Positions 30,587 to 38,756 of a stretch of 50,178 nt of DNA are shown piece by piece. The stretch covers positions 1-50,178 of the forward strand of contig VGTI01000028.1 in NCBI GenBank assembly GCA_016874735.1, given 5' to 3'. Source of the stretch: Deltaproteobacteria bacterium. GTDB lineage: Bacteria; Bdellovibrionota_B; Oligoflexia; Oligoflexales; CAIYRB01. The position numbers and the translations under genes were made by a program. The notes beneath the pieces are model-generated. The model was not told where the DNA came from, searched no databases, and saw only the letters and a program-made list of their open reading frames with translations. Positions within the stretch are counted from its first letter, which is position 1. Each line of letters opens with the position of its first letter.

Positions 30587-31903
30587 TTGACGCGGGAATC
30601 AACGACTCATCCCCGCCCCACGGAGGGGCGGGTGGCCATCATCGTCGGCGTGTTACTCGCAGGCGAGGACGACACCTTGGCGGACGACCTTGCCGAGCTG
30701 ACGCAGCTCCTTGCCACCCTCAAGATTCAGGTTGGTGGGCGCGTGGTGCAAAAGCGGCAGAAGGTGACGCCACGTTTTTTTGTGGGCGAGGGCAAAGTAG
30801 ACGACATCAAGCTGCTGGCCGAGCAACTAGGCTCCAAGCTGGTGATTTTTGACCGGACGCTTTCCGGCCCCCAAGTGCGCAACTTGGAGGAGGCGACTGG
30901 CTGTGAGGTCCAAGATCGGACCGGGGTGATTCTAGAGATCTTCGCGCGCCATGCACGGACGACCCAGGCCAAGACGCAGGTCGAGATCGCTAGGCTTGAA
31001 TACATGATGCCGCGGATGACAGGAGCCTGGTCGCACCTTGAGCGGCAACGTGGCGGTGGTGTTCAGCGCGGTATGGGAGAGAAGCAGATCGAGGTGGATA
31101 GGCGCCTTGCACGGGAGCGGATGAGCCGCCTGAGACGCCAGCTCGAGGGCATTCAAAAAGATCGGCAGAATCAGCGTAAGGCGCGCCTCTCTGAGCTCAA
31201 AGTGGCGCTCGTTGGCTATACGAACAGCGGCAAGACCTCGATCATGAGTGCCGTGACGCGCGCCAACGTGCAGGCTGAGGATGTGCTCTTTGCGACTCTG
31301 GATGCAAGTGTGCGCACACTTGATCCGTCGACGCGACCGAAAATTCTTCTGAGTGACACCGTCGGCTTTATCCGTAATTTGCCACACGCCCTGGTTGAAT
31401 CATTTAAGTCGACACTGGACGAGGTGCTCGAGGCTGATCTGCTGCTGCACGTGGTCGATGCCTCGCATCCTAACTTTCGCGCCCAGATGCAGACGACTGC
31501 CGACGTGCTTCGGGAGATTGGCGCCGGCGATATCCCGACGCTGATGGTGTTCAACAAACTTGATAAAGTGGCTGATCCCGTGCTGCCGAAGATTCTCAAG
31601 GCGGCCTATAAAAACAGTGAATTCGTTTCGGCGCTGCGGGACGACGACATGGTGCGGCTGCGGCGCTACATCATCAAGTATTTTGAGGAGAACCTGGTCC
31701 GCGCCACCATTGAAGTGCCGGCCGATGATCAGTCCCTGTTGTCGCTGATCTATAAGTCATGTTTGATACTTGAGACGGACTTTAGTATTCAGGACCTGGC
31801 TCGGTTCGAAGTGCGTGCGAGTCCTGCCGTTTTAGCTAAATTGCATTCACACGTGGTCTCGGTCGCTGAGGGACCATTCCAAGGATTACGTTTCAAGGAT
31901 TAA
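30587..31903 (+). CDS. hflX: ribosome-splitting GTPase HflX
   Basis: 438 aa. The HflX N-terminal domain carries FFVGEGKVDDIK and FDRTLSGPQVRNLEE. The glycine-rich linker is QRGGGVQRGMGEKQIEVDRR-like. The GTPase domain shows G1 GYTNSGKTS (from 210), G3 DTVGFIRNLP and G4 NKLDK. G1 has Ser-Gly-Lys-Thr-Ser in place of the usual AGKST. HflX binds the ribosome E site and splits stalled or inactive 70S particles. The start is a TTG with GGGAGG 6 nt upstream. Its last codons lie inside a 14-bp tandem repeat shared with the pgi leader. Confidence 0.95.
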   Translation: MTRESTTHPRPTEGRVAIIVGVLLAGEDDTLADDLAELTQLLATLKIQVGGRVVQKRQKVTPRFFVGEGKVDDIKLLAEQLGSKLVIFDRTLSGPQVRNLEEATGCEVQDRTGVILEIFARHARTTQAKTQVEIARLEYMMPRMTGAWSHLERQRGGGVQRGMGEKQIEVDRRLARERMSRLRRQLEGIQKDRQNQRKARLSELKVALVGYTNSGKTSIMSAVTRANVQAEDVLFATLDASVRTLDPSTRPKILLSDTVGFIRNLPHALVESFKSTLDEVLEADLLLHVVDASHPNFRAQMQTTADVLREIGAGDIPTLMVFNKLDKVADPVLPKILKAAYKNSEFVSALRDDDMVRLRRYIIKYFEENLVRATIEVPADDQSLLSLIYKSCLILETDFSIQDLARFEVRASPAVLAKLHSHVVSVAEGPFQGLRFKD

Positions 31904-31921
31904 GTTTCAAGGATTCAGCTT
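31880..31921 (+). repeat. three 14-bp tandem repeats carrying the pgi ribosome binding site
   Basis: Units CAAGGATTACGTTT, CAAGGATTAAGTTT and CAAGGATTCAGCTT abut (31880-31893, 31894-31907, 31908-31921), directly followed by the pgi ATG. Each carries CAAGGA. The hflX stop TAA (31901-31903) falls in unit 2. Confidence 0.9.
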
Positions 31922-33298
31922 ATGATTCGTCTCGATACTAGCTTCTTCTCCCTTGAGTTAAAAACTAGCGCCACCTCCTGGCAAGCAGACGCTACGGCAG
32001 CTTTAGCTGCGGTTAAGCGTGGTGACTGTGCCGGGGGTGAGTTCACGGGATGGTACGACTGGCCGCGGCGTCATGGTTTTGCCTTGGCAGAAGAGGTGAA
32101 GCAGCACGTGGCCGGCATCGGACGTTTTTACGACACGGTGGTGGTTGTGGGTATCGGGGGATCTTATCTCGGCTGTCGCGCCGTGGTCGATGCCTTGACG
32201 CACAGCCATGCCGCGTCGTTAAACCGCGGTCCCAATGCCTCAAAAACACCACAAGTAGTTTATGCTGGTCACAACCTTTCGGAGGCTGGCCTCATCGAAT
32301 TACTGGATTTTCTCGCGACACGTGAACCCATCGTCAACGTGATTAGCAAGAGTGGCACTACCACGGAGCCAGCGGTCGCCTTTAGGGTAATTCGTGACCA
32401 CATGGAGCAGCGCTACGGTAAGGCTGAGGCGGCGCGACGCATCATCGCTACCACTGACGCCCATAAGGGGGCGCTGCGTCGTCTTGCTGGTGACGCGGGC
32501 TACAAGACCTTTGTCGTCCCGGATGATGTTGGCGGGCGGTTTTCGGTGCTGACCGCTGTCGGCCTTGTGCCCTTAGCCCTTGCCGGCTTTGATATCGACA
32601 GTCTCCTCAATGGTGCCGACCAACTGTTCCGTAGTCTTGAGGGTGAGGGATTGGCCACCCACCCCGTTATCGAGTATGCAACGCTGCGCCGTGCCGCCTT
32701 TGCGGCGGGTAAACGCGTCGAGATCTTGGCCTACGGCGAACCGCGTCTGGCGACGGTAGTCGAGTGGTGGAAGCAGCTCTTTGGTGAGTCTGAGGGTAAG
32801 GCGGGTCAGGGCATGTTCCCAGCGGGACTTAGCTACACGACGGATCTCCATTCGCTCGGTCAGTATGTGCAGGACGGATGCCGTAACCTGATACAAACCT
32901 TTCTGAGTTTCAGCGAGACACTGCCGGCCTCACTTCGTAGTGGTGATGCTTCTGAGCGGCGGTTGCGTGTGCCCCATGCGGCTCACAATGATGACGATCT
33001 AGGCTACCTTGAGGGTAGGCCCATCAGTGACATCAATCAGGCAGCAATGATCGGCACCAAGGTGGCCCACAGCGATGGCGGTGTACCGAGCTTGGAATTG
33101 CACTTGCGCGAGCTCTCCGCATCGAGCCTTGGTGAGCTTTTTGCCTTCTTTGAGACGGCCTGTGCGGTTAGTGCGCTGCTACTCGGTGTAAATCCCTTCG
33201 ATCAGCCAGGTGTAGAGGCTTACAAGAAGAACCTCTTTGCCCTCCTGGGTAAGCCTGGATTTGAAGAGTTAGGTGGCGCGCTGCGTCGCCGTTTGTGA
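31922..33298 (+). CDS. pgi: glucose-6-phosphate isomerase
   Basis: 458 aa, the shorter bacterial form. VVGIGGSYLGCRAVVDAL, VISKSGTTTEPAVAFRVI and GGRFSVLTAVGLVPLALAG are the family's sugar-phosphate-binding segments; FGESEGKAGQGMFPAG carries the catalytic Glu, and SDGGVPSLELHL and PFDQPGVEAYKKNLF the C-terminal His and Lys. It interconverts glucose-6-phosphate and fructose-6-phosphate. The ribosome binding site is the last unit of a 14-bp tandem repeat that also contains the hflX stop. It converges with the unknown gene at 33303 with 4 nt between stops. Confidence 0.96.
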   Translation: MIRLDTSFFSLELKTSATSWQADATAALAAVKRGDCAGGEFTGWYDWPRRHGFALAEEVKQHVAGIGRFYDTVVVVGIGGSYLGCRAVVDALTHSHAASLNRGPNASKTPQVVYAGHNLSEAGLIELLDFLATREPIVNVISKSGTTTEPAVAFRVIRDHMEQRYGKAEAARRIIATTDAHKGALRRLAGDAGYKTFVVPDDVGGRFSVLTAVGLVPLALAGFDIDSLLNGADQLFRSLEGEGLATHPVIEYATLRRAAFAAGKRVEILAYGEPRLATVVEWWKQLFGESEGKAGQGMFPAGLSYTTDLHSLGQYVQDGCRNLIQTFLSFSETLPASLRSGDASERRLRVPHAAHNDDDLGYLEGRPISDINQAAMIGTKVAHSDGGVPSLELHLRELSASSLGELFAFFETACAVSALLLGVNPFDQPGVEAYKKNLFALLGKPGFEELGGALRRRL

Positions 33299-33302
33299 TG
33301 TC

Positions 33303-33731
33303 TCAGTTGTTGTGGCTCGGCGCTGCCGCGACGAAAGCATCGCGCAGCGTGCCGAGTCGGTCAGCGACCTCGGTCATGGTGTGCGTCATAATGTCGATTT
33401 CCCAGGTGTCACCCTTTAGATGGTGGCAGAGATCTCTGACCCAGCGTGCGAGGTCGTCGATAAAGCGTCCTGGATCGTCACCCATGGTGTCGTCGTACAT
33501 ACGGACTAGGGTATCTAGCCAGGCCTGCTCATCGCGGCCGAGTAGATTTACAAGCTGATTGAGCCGGGTGCCGGACTCGGCCTCTTGCCAGTCGCCAGCG
33601 ATGCGGAACGGAAAATTCGAGCGGTCACTCCGGTGTAGCCAGATCTTGGCCCTAGTCCCGACATTGACCACCACATAGTCAGCAGGGTCGGCGCCATGGA
33701 AACCATCAGGCCGTTTCCATACGACGTGCAT
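33303..33731 (-). CDS. protein of unknown function
   Basis: Not recognised; 142 aa. The first half looks strand-rich (DYVVVNVGTRAKIWLHRSDR, NFPFRIAGDW); the second half is helical (ARWVRDLCHHLKGDTWEIDI, ADRLGTLRDAFVAAAP). There is no signal peptide. GGAGG lies 6 nt before the ATG at 33731. The 177-nt divergent region to hpd (33732-33908) shows no clear promoter boxes. Confidence 0.72.
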   Translation of the reverse strand: MHVVWKRPDGFHGADPADYVVVNVGTRAKIWLHRSDRSNFPFRIAGDWQEAESGTRLNQLVNLLGRDEQAWLDTLVRMYDDTMGDDPGRFIDDLARWVRDLCHHLKGDTWEIDIMTHTMTEVADRLGTLRDAFVAAAPSHNN

Positions 33732-33908
33732 GCACAACCTCCAGTATCCGCATGTATTCGCAGTTTTGACGCCTTGGATGTTACCACAGGGTGGGTGGGA
33801 GCGCCTAGGTCATTTCGGTGGCAAAGCCGCCTCAAGGGATAGTTGCGCAGTGGACGGCGACGAGGTAATTTCCCCATCGCCTAGCATTCACGAAGAGGAG
33901 CGACGATC

Positions 33909-35078
33909 ATGGGCCTACCTTTAACTGGTTGCCACAGCTACGAGCATTATGTTCAGGATTTGGCACGCGCCGAGGCTTTTTATACGAAGTCCCTTGGCTT
34001 CAAGAGAATCGGCGTCAGCACGGCCAAGGCCGAGGCTCATGACGGCATGCGCCGGTTGGTCCTCGCTGGTGGGCGCAAGATTCACGTGATCTTGTCGCAA
34101 CCTCTCAAAGACTGGTCCGTTGCCGCTAACTACCTCAGGGCGCATCCCGAGGGGATCGGTTTTCTCAACTTCCGGGTCAGCAGTCTTACCAAGGCGATCG
34201 AGTTTCTGAAGCCGCGTCGGGCGACGTTTCTGTACGATACGCAGGTGGTGCGTGACGACCAGGGTGAGCTCGCGCAGATTGCCATGGCCTCAGCATTGGA
34301 CGACGTCAACTACCGCTTGATCGATGATTCGCGTTATAACGGGTTTGGGCCGTCCTTTGAGATGCACGAGCGTGCGGGCAGCTACGAGTCACCACTCGGA
34401 TTCACCGAGATCGATCACTTCACAGCCAACGTCAGGACCTTGCAGCCGCTCACGTCGTTTTACCGCGATGTGCTTGGCTTTGAAAAGTTCTGGGATATCG
34501 AGTTCCACACCAACGACGTCAATCCTAACCTGCCTGTCGGCAGTGGGCTTTACTCCGAGGTTTACTGGCATCCGGCATCGGGCATCAAGTTCGCCAATAA
34601 CGAGCCGATTGCACCCTTTTTTCGTAACAGCCAGATTGACATCTACTGCCGTGATAACCGCGGGAGTGGTGTGCAGCATGTGGCATTGCTGGTTCCAAAC
34701 ATTCTCAAGACTATGGATAAGCTCCATGCCGAGGGCTGTAAATTCTTGGCTGCCGGCGATAGCTACTACGAGAAGGTGCCAGCGCGGCTCAAAGCTAGTG
34801 GCTTCAACGGCTCGATCCGCGAGGATATGAAAGCCCTGGCCAGCAGAGATATTCTCATCGACGGTAGCGCCAAGGGTTACTTGCTCCAAATCTTCTCTCA
34901 TGAGCTATCGCGGCAATTTGGCGATGCCAAGGCTGGCCCCCTCTTCTTTGAAGTGATTCAGCGCGAGGGTGACGAGGGTTTTGGTGGTGGCAACTTCCGT
35001 GCACTATTCGAGACCATCGAGATCGATCAGATTGCGATGCAAAAAGTGGCTTCGCAGTTACCGCTCGAGACGATATAG
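33909..35078 (+). CDS. hpd: 4-hydroxyphenylpyruvate dioxygenase
   Basis: 389 aa, typical length. Two VOC domains; the iron ligands are His 170 (EIDHFTANV), His 257 (GVQHVALLV) and Glu 348 (FFEVIQREGDEGFGGGNFRA-like signature). It turns 4-hydroxyphenylpyruvate into homogentisate in tyrosine breakdown or as a precursor of pyomelanin and quinones. GAGGAG lies 8 nt before the ATG. The next enzyme, homogentisate dioxygenase, is not in the window, so the fate of homogentisate here is open. An aromatic amino acid hydroxylase that could make tyrosine lies at 43096. Confidence 0.96.
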   Translation: MGLPLTGCHSYEHYVQDLARAEAFYTKSLGFKRIGVSTAKAEAHDGMRRLVLAGGRKIHVILSQPLKDWSVAANYLRAHPEGIGFLNFRVSSLTKAIEFLKPRRATFLYDTQVVRDDQGELAQIAMASALDDVNYRLIDDSRYNGFGPSFEMHERAGSYESPLGFTEIDHFTANVRTLQPLTSFYRDVLGFEKFWDIEFHTNDVNPNLPVGSGLYSEVYWHPASGIKFANNEPIAPFFRNSQIDIYCRDNRGSGVQHVALLVPNILKTMDKLHAEGCKFLAAGDSYYEKVPARLKASGFNGSIREDMKALASRDILIDGSAKGYLLQIFSHELSRQFGDAKAGPLFFEVIQREGDEGFGGGNFRALFETIEIDQIAMQKVASQLPLETI

Positions 35079-35088
35079 TCATCGTAAG

Positions 35089-35835
35089 ATGACTAAACAC
35101 AAGCGTTTCACAAACGGTCTGGTACTTACATGCGCTCTCGTCATGTTTGGTGGGGGCAATGTTTGGTGCCAGGCCGTTTTAGCTGACGACTCGTCAACGT
35201 CCTCCGGTGCCACTGCTGCCACAGTCACCGCTATGGCATCAGATCAAAGTTGGCATGAGGATCAGACGGCGGGGGTGAAATTCCCGCTCCCATTTAAGAT
35301 TGGCCGCGAGAAGACCACGCAGCAGGCCCACAACCTGATCCTGGCTGAGGCGGGAGTGAAACTGCCGGCTAACGCCACAGTGACCTCGGCGCTGTATGGC
35401 GAACGCGATGTGCCGTTTGTCCTAGTTTGGAAGATCGAAACCAAATTGGCTGCGACCCTGGGTGACCTAGCGGCTATGGCAGCGCAAGTTGGTGAGTTGC
35501 GTGGTTTAAACGACTGGCAATTTAATCAATACCGTTTACGCGGTACCGCAACGGCGACTTTTCCGGCGACCGGACTTGGTGCCAGTATGCTGGTGCAGCT
35601 TGTCGAGGGCGGTGCCGTTGTGGTTGGGTATTACTACCGGGATCTAGCCGACGCAGCGTTGTTTCAGGCCATCGCTGACGGCTTTGAGCTGACTAGTGCC
35701 AAAGTCCTTAGGCCAAAGCCAAGAACTCTAAGTTTACTCTTTCAAGACAAAGACATTTACATCATCCTTCTGATCGCCGGAGCCGTCACCGTGTCGTTGC
35801 TGTGGTTCTTGGGGCGTAGGCAGCGATTGCCCTGA
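35089..35835 (+). CDS. exported protein with C-terminal membrane anchor
   Basis: Not recognised; 248 aa. An N-terminal signal (NGLVLTCALVMFGGGNVW) and a C-terminal membrane helix (YIILLIAGAVTVSLLWFLG) followed by RRQRLP suggest a periplasmic domain anchored in the inner membrane. The domain (about 60-210) is globular, with VKFPLPFKIGREKTTQQAHN and ASMLVQLVEGGAVVVGYYYR. The ATG at 35089 has a poor ribosome binding site, so it may rely on coupling to hpd, whose stop is 11 nt upstream. An in-frame start at 34969 lies inside hpd and is rejected. Confidence 0.72.
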   Translation: MTKHKRFTNGLVLTCALVMFGGGNVWCQAVLADDSSTSSGATAATVTAMASDQSWHEDQTAGVKFPLPFKIGREKTTQQAHNLILAEAGVKLPANATVTSALYGERDVPFVLVWKIETKLAATLGDLAAMAAQVGELRGLNDWQFNQYRLRGTATATFPATGLGASMLVQLVEGGAVVVGYYYRDLADAALFQAIADGFELTSAKVLRPKPRTLSLLFQDKDIYIILLIAGAVTVSLLWFLGRRQRLP

Positions 35836-35948
35836 GAGACCGGGAGTAGCGCCACTGCGCTGACGCTCTCGCCGTCTCGGGCGCTGATGCGTTATGATGA
35901 AGATCCTAATACTTCCTGAGGATTCATGTTTAGGCGAGGGTAGTACCG

Positions 35949-37001
35949 ATGGCTCGGTTTGTGACGAAGGTTGTGATAGCGCTCGTCGCCATCGTGTTTG
36001 TGAGTGGTTTGGCTCTAGTGACCTACGTTCACAGCTGGCAGACCCGTCCGCAGACTCTGCCTCAAGAGGTGGTTGTTGAGTTCAAGGGTGGCACGGGGCT
36101 CACGGCTTTGGCCAAGAGGCTTTCTGAGTCTGCCGTCATCGATAACTCGACTCTCTTTACGCTCATGGTGCGACTGGGCGGCGAATACAAGCACTACCAG
36201 GCAGGCACCTACCGTTTCAGCGGGCAGGTGACCCCACTGGACGTCGAAAAGGCGATGGTCCAGGGTTTGATCTATGCGCCGGTCGTCGCGCAAATCACCA
36301 TCCCAGAGGGTTTCAAGCTCCGTGAAGTCATCGAACGATTGGCGGCTCACGGCATCGGTCACATCGTTGAAATCACTAACCTGAGTCGGGACCGGGTATT
36401 TCTCGACGAACTCAAGGTGCGGGGCGCGTCTTTAGAGGGGTACATCTACCCCGCCACGTACTCGTTTCATAAGCTACCGACGGCGCGCGAAGCGCTCACC
36501 TTGATGGTGCGCACTTTTTGGCAAAATTTGCCACCCGACTATGAGGCCCAGGCCAAAAGTCGTGGACTAAATCTTAACGATGCAGTCACCTTCGCCTCCC
36601 TCATCGAACTGGAGACGCGTCTTGATGAGGAGCGTCCCCTCGTAGCAGAGGTGATCTGGCGGCGCCTCAAAGACAAAGCACCCCTCGGCATCGATGCGGC
36701 CGTGATCTACGGCATCCCCGACTACACGGGGGATCTCACCTGGGCAAATCTCTCGGACCGTCGCAACCCATACAACACCAGGATCCATCGCGGGCTACCA
36801 CCAACCGCTATTGGCGCTCCGAGCCGAAAGTCCTTGGAGGCAGTCCTAAATCCCACCAACTTCGGCTATTATTACTACGTGTTGACTCCAGGGTTTATGC
36901 GACACCATTTCTCCAAAACCTTGGCCGAGCATAATGAAAATGTAAAGAAACTCGTGGATGCGTCGAAACGAGGGAAAGCCCACGATACGGGCAAGCACTG
37001 A
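35949..37001 (+). CDS. mltG: endolytic murein transglycosylase
   Basis: 350 aa. One N-terminal membrane helix (IALVAIVFVSGLALVTYV), then the YceG fold. ASLIELETRLDEERP holds the catalytic Glu at about 220 (the usual motif is ASIVEKET), and NPYNTRIHRGLPPTAI and YYYVLTPGFMRHHFS follow as in the family. It cuts nascent peptidoglycan strands and so sets glycan length. A PAATYSFHKL segment precedes the catalytic region. GAGGG lies about 8 nt before the ATG. A PilZ gene follows 55 nt downstream. Confidence 0.94.
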   Translation: MARFVTKVVIALVAIVFVSGLALVTYVHSWQTRPQTLPQEVVVEFKGGTGLTALAKRLSESAVIDNSTLFTLMVRLGGEYKHYQAGTYRFSGQVTPLDVEKAMVQGLIYAPVVAQITIPEGFKLREVIERLAAHGIGHIVEITNLSRDRVFLDELKVRGASLEGYIYPATYSFHKLPTAREALTLMVRTFWQNLPPDYEAQAKSRGLNLNDAVTFASLIELETRLDEERPLVAEVIWRRLKDKAPLGIDAAVIYGIPDYTGDLTWANLSDRRNPYNTRIHRGLPPTAIGAPSRKSLEAVLNPTNFGYYYYVLTPGFMRHHFSKTLAEHNENVKKLVDASKRGKAHDTGKH

Positions 37002-37056
37002 TCATTCAGATGTACCACCCGGCATATGCAACTGTGTGAACTGGAGGATGTGACTC

Positions 37057-37524
37057 ATGGCGCAAAAGAAATCAAATAACCAGGCTAAGGGCGCACCCAG
37101 GGCCAAGCGGAACGGGGCGATCGATGAGTCCACCGAAGCGGTTGAGGGACGCTTAGATCAGCGTGTACCCATTCAGCTTCTCGTCGACTACAAGGCGGAT
37201 GGGAGCTACCTCTTCGATTTCTGTCGTGACCTAGGCACAGGTGGTGTCTTTATTCAGACGAGCAAGCCACTGCCGACTGGCTCAGCCATAGATCTGACGT
37301 TTACCATCCCTGATAGCAAAGAAACTCTCAATACCAAGGGTACGGTGATCTGGGCGCAACAGCCAGTGGCTGGACGCAAGGATCTCATGCCAGGCATGGG
37401 CGTGCAGTTCTCTGGATTCTCTGAAGAACAGCGTCGTCTGCTTGAAGGATTTGTCGAGCGTTACCACGGTGGCAAGTTGGTGACGACGTCGGCATCCAAT
37501 CGTACCGACAAGCAAGCTGTCTAA
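37057..37524 (+). CDS. PilZ domain protein, probable c-di-GMP receptor
   Basis: 155 aa. A disordered Lys/Ala-rich N-terminus (1-30) precedes a PilZ domain with the two c-di-GMP contacts: R-L-D-Q-R (RxxxR, about 32-36) and DLGTGGVF (about 60-67), which has Thr in place of the usual Ser. VIWAQQPV and GMGVQFSGF complete the barrel. It should bind c-di-GMP and act through a partner. GGAGG precedes the ATG by 7 nt. It sits between mltG and an MFS gene that starts 5 nt after its stop; a second PilZ domain is in the receptor at 39950. Confidence 0.88.
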   Translation: MAQKKSNNQAKGAPRAKRNGAIDESTEAVEGRLDQRVPIQLLVDYKADGSYLFDFCRDLGTGGVFIQTSKPLPTGSAIDLTFTIPDSKETLNTKGTVIWAQQPVAGRKDLMPGMGVQFSGFSEEQRRLLEGFVERYHGGKLVTTSASNRTDKQAV

Positions 37525-37529
37525 CATCA

Positions 37530-38756
37530 ATGCGTCGCGAATTACTGCTGGTGTTCATCCTTGCCGGGGTGCAGTTTTCGCACATTATTGATTTCGTGAT
37601 TATGATGCCTCTCGGTCCGCAGCTCATGCGGATGTTTGGCATCGCTCCGAGGGAGTTCGCTCTTGTGGTCTCAGTTTATACGCTGAGTGCAAGTCTGAGC
37701 TGCTTTGGGGCATCTTTTTTTATGGATAGGTTTGATCGCAAAAAGACGCTCCTTCTCGTCTACGCTGGGCTGGTGGTGGGTACTTTTGTCTGCGGTTTAG
37801 CGCCTAACTTCCCTTCACTGGTCGCAGCAAGGTCCATCACGGGTATGTTTGGTGGGCTCTTGCAGCCCATTATTCTGGCGATCATCGGTGATCTTATCCC
37901 CGAGTCCCGTCGTGGTCAGGCCACAGGCATAGTTATGGCCGCATTCGCGGTATCATCGGTGGTCGGTGTGCCTATCGGCCTCAGTCTGGCCAATAGTTTT
38001 GGCTGGCAAACGGCATTTATTACCCTCGCCGTATTTAGCGCCATGAACCTCGCGCTCGCATGGCGGCGGCTGCCACCAGTCACATCACACATCACGAAAC
38101 GTGTTCCATCTTCCGGTATGATTCACGATATGGTGGCCATATTAAAGCTACCGAATTCATGGGTAGCTTTAGTGCTGATTACCACCATGATGTCGATCTT
38201 CACGTTTACGCCCTTTGTTAGCCCATTTCTGGTGCAGATTGTTGGTATCGCTGAAGCTGACCTCCCAACCGTTTATATGTTTGGTGGCGCAGCCTCGTTC
38301 GTCGTATCGCCACTGATAGGTAGAATCGCTGATCGCTTCGGTGCAAGAAGGGTCTTTATTAGTTCGTCGGTTGTGGCGGTGCCAGCGATGCTTATCTTCA
38401 GTAACTTGCAAAAAACCAGTTTAGCCGTCGCGGTAGCCATGAATACCCTGGTGGCTGCCGTCGGTGCAGCTAGGATGACGCCGTCTCTTGCTCTTATCAA
38501 TGGCAGCGTATCCTCAGCGTTGCGCGGTCGCTTCATGACGCTGATTGCGTCTGTTCAGCAGCTTGCGGCCGCGTGCGCTTCGTTCATTGGTGGTCTGATT
38601 CTCGGTGATAGCTCCAGCGGGCTTGCGCGATTTCCCCTGCTAGGAAGCATAGTCGCCACATCGATGGTGATCTCATCGTTACTGAGTCTTTTGATCAGAA
38701 CCGAGCAGAAGACAGTCAAAAGAGGTGGTACAGAAACTAAACCCGGTAGAGATTAA
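37530..38756 (+). CDS. MFS transporter (DHA1-like)
   Basis: 408 aa with about 12 membrane helices. Motif A is present between helices 2 and 3 (FFMDRFDRKKTLLLV), and helix 5 carries VVGVPIGLSLANSFGWQ, the proton-antiporter signature region. It is probably a proton-driven exporter of small molecules; the substrate is unknown. It begins 5 nt after the PilZ gene with a weak ribosome binding site, so coupling is likely. The last 20 bases overlap the convergent lipoprotein gene. Confidence 0.88.
   Translation: MRRELLLVFILAGVQFSHIIDFVIMMPLGPQLMRMFGIAPREFALVVSVYTLSASLSCFGASFFMDRFDRKKTLLLVYAGLVVGTFVCGLAPNFPSLVAARSITGMFGGLLQPIILAIIGDLIPESRRGQATGIVMAAFAVSSVVGVPIGLSLANSFGWQTAFITLAVFSAMNLALAWRRLPPVTSHITKRVPSSGMIHDMVAILKLPNSWVALVLITTMMSIFTFTPFVSPFLVQIVGIAEADLPTVYMFGGAASFVVSPLIGRIADRFGARRVFISSSVVAVPAMLIFSNLQKTSLAVAVAMNTLVAAVGAARMTPSLALINGSVSSALRGRFMTLIASVQQLAAACASFIGGLILGDSSSGLARFPLLGSIVATSMVISSLLSLLIRTEQKTVKRGGTETKPGRD

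Noticed and set aside
34324-34830. 168-codon open frame on the plus strand
   Set aside because: Embedded in hpd in another frame; Ser/Arg-rich shadow of a well-supported gene.
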